From Phyto melanocephala (lineage: Eukaryota; Arthropoda; Insecta; Diptera; Rhinophoridae), in assembly GCA_941918925.1 (NCBI GenBank), contig OW799237.1, forward strand, positions 5,189,201-5,253,200: a stretch of DNA of 64,000 nucleotides, written 5' to 3'. Below the pieces are notes generated by a model that saw only the letters and a list, made by a program, of their open reading frames with translations, was not told where the DNA came from and did not search any database. Made by a program: the position numbers and the translations under genes. Shown one piece after another: positions 50,145 to 64,000 of this stretch (the stretch's first letter is position 1; every line of letters begins with the position of its first letter).

Positions 50145-50675
50145 ATCCAAACTAGTTCTCTACTTACTGACACTACCTTATGCAAACATAAATAAGACTC
50201 ACACGAATATTTTTACATTTCTTATATGTATATATGTACTCATGATGAGGTAAAAACCTCAGCACAAGCTAAAAAAATAGAAATGTGTGTTAGACTAGCA
50301 GTCATGTGCAAATTTTTAATGGAAAGCCAACAAAGGTTATTTATTATCCTTTCAAAACATTTAAAACAGGTATTTGCTTTCAGCTTCAAATTAGTTTGTA
50401 GTCTGTTGAAAAATATTTTAAGTATCAAAATTTTCTTCTAATTTAATTAAGTTTTATCATGAGTATAAACATCATTTATATTAAAAAATAAAAATTCTAT
50501 AAATTATTGGCTTTATGTATTAAAAAAAAAACTAAAAATTATACGTTATTAAACAAAAATTTCTAACTATTATTTGTATTGTAAAAATAAAGCATAATTG
50601 TTAGATGTTACTGGAAAACTAATGAATTATTTATTATTTCTTCTTTCCTTTCTACTATAAGTATAACATGCAAGT

Positions 50676-50717
<42 letters not shown>

Positions 50718-50820
50718 TAAAATTTTGTAGGATGGGTACTACTTACATTTAATTTATTTTGAGAAACTTAATTAACAACTTGGACAAAGTATAAAATACA
50801 AAAAAGTAAAACAAATAATA
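50145..50820. other. Tail-to-tail spacer of Pgi and WDR43
   Basis: 3' UTR sequence of both genes; AATAAA-like signals near 50488 and 50585 (+). Includes a 39-base T run at 50678-50716. No gene seen. Confidence 0.6.
50678..50716. repeat. Poly(T) run, 39 bases
   Basis: Uninterrupted T tract on +, that is poly(A) on the WDR43 strand, about 105 bp after its stop codon. Could be a slippage-grown homopolymer, a retrocopy tail or an assembly artefact. Confidence 0.9.
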
Positions 50821-53418
50821 TTACATATCCACGACTTGTTTATAATTCTCATCGTCGTCGGCACTTTCCATATTCTCATCACCATTTTCATTGTCATCAC
50901 TATCGTCGTCGTAAGCTTCTTCCCATTCTTCATCAGATGTTTTATTAATTGCATCATCTAAATCGGAATTTGATGAATCTAAGGAAATGATTTATGTATA
51001 TATTTGATTTTGATAGTTTCATTTAAAATGTATTAAGGAACTTACCATCATTATCCTCAAATACAAGAACATTATCATTTTTAAGGTTATCTTCTTCTTG
51101 GGTATTGCGCTTTATTTGACTGACCAATAACTGAAGTCGACCATTTAGTCTAAAGGCACAAAAAGATAAAATATTTTTAAAATAAAAAAACACATTTGTA
51201 TGTAAAAATAAATAAATTAATTATCTGGGTTAATTAATTAATTAGAAAATAATATAAATAATTAATTTGAGAAACATAAAAAAATAAAAAAAAATCCATA
51301 AAATCATGATTTAAAAATTTCAAGCTAGTTTTAAAAATTTATATAAATGAGATGCACATTAGCGCAATTATTTGTTAGAAAAATCTTAACCATAAGACTT
51401 TTGATGAAAATTTATCTTTTTTAAATAAAGAAGTTATTGTAAATCATTTATTCTGCCTTAAGTTAAACAAATAAAAAAAACTTACTTTGACAATTCCTTT
51501 AGACAATTAGCCCGATGTTCAATTATACCGATACAGGGACCAAACTGGTTCAGTAAATCTTCAGCACCTAATGCCATTAATTGGCTAGAATGGGTTTGAG
51601 CTAAAACTTTCAACCAATTCATGGCAAATTCGACGCTGTAAAAGAAAAATATATATAAAGGTAAAAAAAAATAAAGAAAAATACACTTACTTGGCATGTT
51701 TCTGTTGCATTAGCAAAGTTAATTCATTGACCAACGTGCCCACATATTGCACAGGCAATTTTTGCAAGGTAAGGTTTATAGTTTTCATATCTTTTGTACA
51801 TAAAACTGATCGTAACAATCTAGTTAAACGAGCGAATAAGTAATTAAGTACAAATATAATTTAAACAAATAAAAGACGTTTTAATAAATTACTTACTCTA
51901 CATCCTTACTGTGCAGTGACTGCACCAATAATTGAACTTTACTTTGCGCTTGTGGCACCACTTTACCATCAACGGCATTTAAATTTAAATTCTGTAGCCT
52001 TGATTCCATAGGCATATCAAGGGATTTAAGTTTTTTCTTTGAAACCGTTAGTGATGATTTGTAGTCAACATCCTGAGCGTTAATTATGGGTGTTAAGGTT
52101 TTTAAAGCAACTTCTGTGGAACTTTTATCACCTTTCCCAATTTTTTGTTTTAATATCTTTTTAGGATCTTTACGTACTAATACCTGCATCTTTTCATTAA
52201 AATTGGGCTTTAACTGTTCGAATACCATGAAATGTTTGTCACCATAGGCAAACAATAATTCTCCTTGTTTAGCTGCATGCTGAAATGACGAAGCAACAGC
52301 TGATATGGGCTCTATAACGGTGGCACTGTCGGAAGCAATGCTAATAGTTAGTTTCGGCTTAATGGGTTTGTCGGCCTTAATGCTGGAAAATTAAAAAAAT
52401 GTCAAAACCAAGCTCTGATAAATTTAATTAGTTTTTTATGTAATGTACTAACCTCTCCAAATCGATAACATAGACATGTATTACACCACTACGTGTGACA
52501 CTGGAAACCTTCAGTTTACATTCTTCTAGCTGACACGACAGACAATTAGCAATATCTTCCATAAGCAGTGTGCAAGAGGCAGGTTTATTGCGTCCCTTTT
52601 TACCAATTTTCCACAAACAAATTATACGTTCCATGCTTGATGTAGTTAAGGCATATTCTTTATCGGCATAAACAAAAGATTCCATCAAATTTACTTCAGA
52701 TGTGTGACCTGTGAAGGTCTGCACTAATTCATGCAACTCAACAGAATACACCTTAACTGTACGTGAGCCAACCACCAAGGTATTAGACAGTGGCATATAT
52801 GCTACACTGTACGGGTTTTCAGGTCCAACCGACCAAGAAGCCAGTTGTTTTTGCTCGCCTATCGACCATATAACCACTTGACAATCTTCACTACAGGTAA
52901 ATAGTCTGCCCTGCGTATCGCTTACAATAGAGGTTATTTTAGCTGTATGACCCTCCCCCTTAAGATAACGTTCGATCTGAAAAATTATAAGAGAAATGAC
53001 TTAAAATTACCATATGCAGATAAAATAATTACCTACCTTGGCTTCGGCATATGAATACAAGGATATCTGACCTTTACTTGTGCCCAAAGCTATATATAAC
53101 GATTCCGTAGCATTTGTGTATTTTCCAATTTTCTTGTGCTTTTTGGTAATAAAAAAATTTCAAAAAAATTTGTTATTAAATCCCTTTTATAAAACGAAGT
53201 ACTGCTTTGAAACTTACTTTTTTGTATTGTGGTGCCAAGGCTACAGATATCCAAACCAAAGCTGAACATGGTCCAGCCAAATGTAAATTGGGGGTATATT
53301 CTTGTTTTAATTCATTAGTTTCCGTATCCCATATTCTTAGGATACCTTGGTCATTTATAAAAGCAAATAGCTTACCATTAGAGGAAAATCCCAACACGTG
53401 CTGCCCTCCTAAAGCCAT
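50821..53418 (-). CDS. WDR43: WD repeat protein 43 (UTP5), small-subunit processome component
   Basis: Eight exons on minus: 53418-53218, 53138-53037, 52976-52453, 52382-51897, 51819-51691, 51635-51486, 51149-51046, 50978-50821; frame kept at every join, about 617 residues (human WDR43 677). N-terminal WD40 propeller: MALGGQHVLGFSSNGKLFAF, GILRIWDTETNELKQEY, GHTAKITSIVSD, LFTCSEDCQVVIW, TFTGHTSEVNLM. Then a Lys-rich linker and the helical Utp12 domain (LLRSVLCTKDMKTINLTLQK, VEFAMNWLKVLAQTHSSQLM, CIGIIEHRANCLKELSKLNG). The C-terminal ~60 residues are strongly acidic (EEWEEAYDDDSDDNENGDE). By family it is nucleolar and acts in pre-18S rRNA processing within the tUTP group. The acceptor of exon 2 is weak (ccaaaaag). 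Confidence 0.93.
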
Positions 53419-53781
53419 TTTTGTGTAATGAATGAAAATGTTTTTGTTTGATAACAGGGTTGCTCCCACAAAACAAAACAAATACTGTTAAACAGGGTGC
53501 TTCATATTAATGAAATATTTCAATATATGGGGTCCTGCACAAGGTTCAAAACACATGTATTAGGTGGATACGTAATTTTTTTGTATGCCCGAACCGTGTA
53601 TTAGAAATCTATAAAAAATAAAAGTTTTCGTATTTTGAACGCTTGTTAAATTATTTATGCAGTAAATTGTAGTATATACAATGAAAATTTTGTAAAGTGT
53701 GGTTATCACGGATCATTAAAACTTAAAAAAAAAAATTTATTATTCTAATTATCATATATATGGCCCTAACAGCTCGAATAA

Positions 53782-53961
53782 AATAGGTAGAACAGGCAGC
53801 TGTTGTACAGCTCACTTGGGTCCATCGTATTGATATCTTTGTGATACCCGAATAGAAAGAAAGGGAAACAGATTATACTAGAGTCTCTGGCTGGAATCGA
53901 AACCGCAACCACCAGACTGGCAGGGCAGCTCACTACTGATTAATCCATCGTTACCCACCGG
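53782..53961 (-). mobile_element. tRNA-derived SINE-like element with 10-bp target duplication
   Basis: Flanked by direct repeats GCTCGAATAA (53772-53781 and 53962-53971). On the minus strand the head starts CCGGTGGGTAACG, contains an A-box-like GGATTAATCAGTAGTGAG and, about 35 nt on, GGTTTCGATTCC, 10-11 of 12 matches to the pol III B box. The body is less AT-rich than the flanks. Length about 180 bp. The target duplication is exact, so insertion is fairly recent. Confidence 0.7.
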
Positions 53962-54732
53962 GCTCGAATAATTAAATAAATTCATTGATTAAGTCAAATA
54001 AAGTTACGAAAAAAGCTTTTTCCTTTTCTAATATATTTTTCTATTAAATAAAAAAAAAAAATTATTCCTTTTATCATTTATTTGAAATCTCAAACCTCTC
54101 ATAAAATAATTAAATAAAAAATTTTCTGCCAACTGCAATTACCTGTAAACTAAATATGATCTAATTAAATTCATTTTTTTATACGAACTTCAATATTTAA
54201 AAGACAATATTTATTTTTGGCTGGATTTCATTTAGTTTTAAATATTTTACACAAAGAGATTAAATTTTATATATGTGATAACAAAATAAAAGACTGAAAA
54301 AGCAGTTTTATCCCAACACCAGCCGAGTGGAATTTATTTTCGAAACGAAAAATACACAAAAAGACACGTGTTGAAACGAAAATCAACGAAAAAAACTATA
54401 ATCAGCTGTTTTACATGACGATCAAGTTGAATTATTTACTTTTTTTTGAGTGCATTGTAAACTGAAAGGCAAAACTTGAATGTGTTGGAGCTATGAATAG
54501 AAATAGCCGAAAACAATTTTTTTTATATATATAAGATTTAATGGAAAAATAAGTTGTATAACAAATATTTATATTCAAATCACTGAAAAATATCTTACTA
54601 AAAGAATGTTGTTAGCATTTTTAACATAGTTTAAAAAATGATTTTATATAATTATCTGACCCCAGACTTTTAACTTTGTGTCTACACTCGTAAAAATCAA
54701 ACGAATAAATAACACTATTACACCCTGTTTTT

Positions 54733-54970
54733 ATACTCTACACAGTGAGTGTAAGGGTATATTTAGCTTTGTCCTTCCGCTTGTAATTTCTACAATATTC
54801 ATTTCCGAACTCATAAATTATATATTTTATGAGAGCTTATAAAAAGGGAGTCGGTTAAGCATTATCCGTATTTCTATGTGTATCTTGAAATTAACTTTTT
54901 GAAGCCTCTCGACATTGCCCGACAGAGCAGATTGGTATTGGAAGTCAGCCTAATCGCCCTATAAATTTTT
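54733..54970 (+). repeat. Dispersed repeat, copy 3
   Basis: ATACTCTACACAGTGAGTGTAAGGGTAT hairpin start, then TTCATTTCCGAACTCATAAA, GAGCTTATAAAAAGGGAGTCG and TTGAAATTAACTTTTTGAAG, in the same order as the 6.4 kb copy; diverges after about 54960. Confidence 0.75.
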
Positions 54971-55476
54971 GCCTGTTTTTTCGCCTATTTTTACCACAAA
55001 AATAAAAATTCTTCAGCCATAGGATACTTTATAAACACGGTTGCTATTATTTATAGATTTGGTATGCCTCTGAAAATATTCATGAAAAATGTTGAACAAA
55101 TTAATCACTTGCCGCCCGATATAGTAGTTACGGCTTTGTCCTCTTTAAATTTGAAAAAATTCAAAATCAAAGATGGCGTTGAAAATAATAATTCTTTAAT
55201 GGAATATTACATAAAATCTTAAATCTAGGCTTAACTACGTAGTGTTTAAACCTATGTACATGACTTTGAAGGGTATTTTCAGATTCGAGTCGCCCAAATA
55301 TACCGCTTTTAGTTGTTTTAAATCCTCTGATATATTATTATTTTGCGATGTGGTACAATTAGCATCACTGATTTTTTACACTTTTTTTAAACACTACCCA
55401 CCGTCTCTTTAAGTTCGTGCTTTTTCCATCTTGCGTTGTGATTGTTAAGGTCTGACTTTTATTATTTTAAAGAATC

Positions 55477-56123
55477 ATGACTATGACGGCGAGAGAAAAA
55501 AGTTTACTGGCCTCCGGCGATCATGAGTGGACTGTGGAAGAAGAAATACAACTGTTTTATGCAATGGGAGGACTAAAGCCGGTAGGAGTCAATAGACACT
55601 TCTATATAGCGTGTATAACAGACCGTCTGTCCAGAAGTCTTAATCGTGACTACACAACTGAAAGCATATGGGTTCACCTAAGGAATATGTACAATTTAGA
55701 AGCCTTAGAGGATTTGGAACCTCTTCCCTTTCCAAACGAAGAAAGAGAGTTTTCACTTCCAGAGGCAGAGTTTTCAACGTTATTGTCTAAAAAACGAGCA
55801 GCTACTGAAGAAAGTCGTCGCAGTATGGAAGGACCCCCCTCGATTATAGCACTGGTTACAGACAACATCAACAGCAAGGGTAAAAATGATTTGGTGTTTA
55901 CTATTTATTTTAATTTATGTTGCAATTTTTAGACAAATCGAATTCACAACCTAAAAACTCTTCAGGCTCTATTTCCAAGGAATTGGATAAAAAACTTCAG
56001 TCAAAGTTAACTGAAGTTCCCAAAAGAACTCCTAAACGTACCAGAGGCTCTATGTCTTTAGAATCTAGTAGTCCCTCAACCACGCCACCACCTTTACAAA
56101 ATAATAAGCGACGTCGCATTTAG
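55477..56123 (+). CDS. MrgBP: MRG-binding protein (Eaf7/MRGBP), NuA4/TIP60 complex subunit
   Basis: Exons 55477-55879 and 55933-56123, phase-1 join, 197 residues (human MRGBP 204). The N-terminal ~110 residues are the CT20/Eaf7 domain: HEWTVEEEIQLFYAMGGLKP, VGVNRHFYIACITDRLSRSL, TESIWVHLRNMYNLEALEDL, followed by LPFPNEEREFSLPEAEF. The rest is Ser/Pro/Lys-rich and ends in the basic NNKRRRI. It binds MRG-domain proteins in the TIP60 histone acetyltransferase complex in the nucleus. A second ATG two codons in (MTAREKS) could also be the start. Its 3' end is 145 bp from the stop of the convergent small gene. Confidence 0.95.
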
Positions 56124-56267
56124 TTCAGTCCACCCTTCATAACATCACCCCTTCATACACCCACAAACTTATTTTAAGAGAATTTTAATTTTTTAAAACA
56201 TTCGTATATGTAGTTTGTAATTAGATTTAGTTGATTTTTTTTTATTAAAATATATTTAAAAACTTAA

Positions 56268-56507
56268 TTAGTCTTCAAATTCTCCAGAATTGTCATCCTC
56301 TGCGCCGTTGTTGTTTGAGATATCACTCATAACATTTAGACGTTCCAAGAATGTTGTCAACAAACGTTTGTTTAAATGATCGGTTTGAGTGGTTTCCCTG
56401 ACCAATATGGAATCATTTTCACTATTAACATTAATACGTGGAGTTACTATATCCAATATTTGTAAAGCCACATCAACTTCTTTTGGAGTTTCTTCTATAC
56501 AAGGCAT
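56268..56507 (-). CDS. Small unrecognised protein, 79 residues
   Basis: ATG at 56507 (context AAAAATG) to stop at 56268; an in-frame upstream ATG at 56528 would add seven residues. The protein starts MPCIEETPKEVDVALQILDI, contains VRETTQTDHLNKRLLTTFLERL (amphipathic helix) and ends in an acidic tail (EDDNSGEFED). No membrane span or signal peptide. Codon-level composition and the acidic end look like a real protein, not a shadow of a gene on the other strand (there is none). A TTTATT (56236-56241; AATAAA on minus) may be its poly(A) signal, so its 3' UTR probably overlaps that of MRGBP. Family unknown to me. Confidence 0.65.
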   Translation of the reverse strand: MPCIEETPKEVDVALQILDIVTPRINVNSENDSILVRETTQTDHLNKRLLTTFLERLNVMSDISNNNGAEDDNSGEFED

Positions 56508-57714
56508 TTTTACACCAACTATTAACAAAAAGAATTACTGCTCAAATAATGAAATTGTCAATAATATAAACAGGGTGTCGTAAATTGAGAATATAAAATG
56601 AATAATTTGTCATAGCGCTGCCAGAAGAAAAAGATAAAGATATTTCCTTGGCAATTAGAAAAACTACTTATGTCTGTTCCTTTAGTTTTAAAGGAAAGCA
56701 CTTTTAAATTTTTGAGTTGGTTTTCATAAAATAAGTACTATTATGTGAATTCCGCTCTATGAAAATTAAAAAAGATATTAGTTTTTGTATATTTAGTTAA
56801 ATTACAAGCACTAGCAAAACTATAAATTTTTTCTGAGGGTGGAAAATATTTATAAAATGTTTTTTCTTACAAAATCTTAAACAAAATTAATTTTGTATGT
56901 ATATTAAATGTAAATAGTTATTTCTTTAATTTTAAGCGCGGTCTGTGTCAAAAACAATTCTGGGTGTGAATTGCACCTCCAAAAATTGTCAACACAATAA
57001 GTTATTACACTATAACTTCCTGTAAAATTGTCCAAAACAGTCGAAAACTAGCCTGAGGGTAGTTTTAAATTGCGGGATTGACTAAATTTAATAAAAATTT
57101 ATATTTAGAGAATATAACAAATTTATTATATCTGAAATTTATTTATTTATTTAATATCAATTCAATGAAAGCCTTCATGGCAATGTTTATTTCAATCATT
57201 TTTAAGCTTTTACAATTTTTGTTCTGTGTATCTTGGAACGAAATGTATGCAAATATATATATTTTCCTATTTATTTAGAATTCGGTTCCCCTTAACTTAA
57301 ATTAAAATCTGGCATCGTATAAACAAAGAAAACGAAAATTATATTTACACAAGAAAACACGCAAATTATCCAGAAAAATATTAAAAATATATCAGGCTTA
57401 AAGATCATTGAATAAAAATAATCAACTATTAGAATCAATTATTTAAAAAGTGTTTTAATAGTAAAAAAATATAAATAAATTAAGAAATATATACAAGACT
57501 AGGCGGAAAGAGAAGAAAAAAGGTCACGAAAACAAAACTGCAGTCAACAAAACACGTACATACATACATACAGACTCCTATACCACATACCAAGGGAAAG
57601 TTATCATAATACGAATGCAAATAATAACAGAAACACAAGAAACAAACAAAGACTCTATGAATCTTTCAAAAATAAAGATATAAAAAACATTTTGAAAAAA
57701 CAAGGGATTGCGGT
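56508..57714. other. Divergent spacer between the small gene and PAN2
   Basis: 5' regions of both genes. AT-rich; ORF 57078-57278 is hydrophobic chance coding. The PAN2 leader probably includes the CAACAAAACACG and ACATACATACATACAG stretch near 57545. Confidence 0.5.
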
Positions 57715-63076
<5,362 letters not shown>

Positions 63077-64000
63077 ACGAAAACAAAAAATAGGCATAAA
63101 GGAAAACAAGCTAACAGCATTTAATCTAAATTAACAAATATAAAAATACCGTCGTTTTTACAAAAAAAAAAAGAAGAAAAAAAACAGTACAAACTGACAC
63201 CGAACCGTGAGAAAAAAAGTTTTACCAATTTTTAATGACCAGAAATTGCCCGACCTTATTTTTTAGCGTAATAAATTATGTTTAATATCAAAAAAAAAAC
63301 AATATACATATATTTACAATAATATTATATTGATTTTATTTTTGGTTACATTTTTATTGGACATTTTGTATATATATTTTAAAATATGAGAAAATAGACC
63401 GCTAATTCCATAAAAAATAAACAAATAAAAACATTATAAAAAAATCGCTCAATATGTAAAAAAAATCCAAAAAATTATTTATTTTAAAAGTAAATCAAAA
63501 AGTACGCTAAAATATTTAATAACAAATAAAACATACATATATTTTTGAAAAGGGTTGAAAAATAAATCAAATTAAAAAGATAAATATATGTATATGAAAA
63601 TTGTTTAATTGAATGTCTTTAATCTATACAAAAGATTCGAAAGCAAAATTTTATTAATGAAAATGCTTGGCACAAATTATGAAAGACGAACGAGATCGAA
63701 ATTTTTAAAATTCTAATTGGCATCATCAGTCTTTACGATCGCGTACGAATGAAGTAATGTGAAAAATATTTTTTTCTTAAAAAAAATTTTATTTTTTTAT
63801 ATTTTATTACAACATTGTTTGTTAAAGCTGTTTTTCGAAAATCTTGTTTCTTATTTATTTATTTATTCTGTAAAAAAAATCTATGCAATAAATCTTTTCT
63901 TAAAAAAATCCACAAAAATATTTCTAAAAAGCTTAAAAAATTATATACATATATACATATAAACTATGTATGCAGTGAAACTATAAAACATAAAGTTTTC
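63077..64000. other. PAN2 3' flank, no gene seen
   Basis: A-rich 3' UTR with AATAAA-like signals (near 63270 and 63416), then AT-rich DNA to the window end. Confidence 0.6.

Larger units (their letters stand above)
53419..55476. other. Divergent spacer between WDR43 and MRGBP
   Basis: Holds both promoters, a tRNA-derived repeat (53782-53961) and dispersed repeat copy 3 (54733-54970). No ORF of interest. Confidence 0.5.

Overview
The window looks like nuclear DNA of a higher (calyptrate) fly, probably a blowfly or a close relative. This is inferred from three things. The proteins are clearly insect and close to Drosophila. The non-coding DNA is very AT-rich, full of TACATACATATGTATGTA-type microsatellites and short inverted-repeat transposons. 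The genes have GT-AG introns of about 60 bp to nearly 7 kb. I see no bacterial operons, CRISPR arrays or rRNA genes, and no intact tRNA gene. Splice sites were placed by reading-frame continuity and protein family similarity, so exon ends are predictions.

Layout. 1-5.3 kb: most of Dp (E2F partner) on +, its large intron holding a dead Tc1 transposon and MITEs. 5.9-7.9 kb: a repeat cluster with a mariner transposon whose transposase end has been duplicated in inverted orientation. 9.3-11.4 kb: Pex13 on -. 12.9-15.8 kb: a TECPR2-like WD40 protein on + ending in a possible LIR motif. 15.8-24.3 kb: intergenic with repeats. 24.3-34.0 kb: Inos (myo-inositol-3-phosphate synthase) on +, with a 6.8 kb first intron. 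36.1-40.8 kb: an unrecognised two-transmembrane protein gene on +. 42.4-45.2 kb: lines on -, one exon. 46.9-50.1 kb: Pgi on +. 50.8-53.4 kb: WDR43/UTP5 on -. 55.5-56.1 kb: MRGBP on +, tail to tail with a 79-codon unknown gene (56.3-56.5 kb, -). 57.7-63.1 kb: PAN2 on +.

Most genes are housekeeping: cell-cycle transcription (Dp), peroxisome import (Pex13), autophagy or trafficking (TECPR2-like), sugar-phosphate metabolism (Inos and Pgi both use glucose-6-phosphate), rRNA processing (WDR43), chromatin acetylation (MRGBP), mRNA deadenylation (PAN2) and developmental signalling (lines). They do not form a pathway. The neighbours share only short intergenic spacers and, at MRGBP, probably overlapping 3' UTRs.

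Items most worth a second look: the two-membrane-span gene, the CCCH zinc finger in the middle of PAN2, the possible LIR at the end of a short TECPR2-like protein, the fold-back mariner, a 209-bp MITE with a perfect 9-bp target duplication, a possible tRNA-derived SINE with a 10-bp target duplication, and a 106-codon ORF after Dp.
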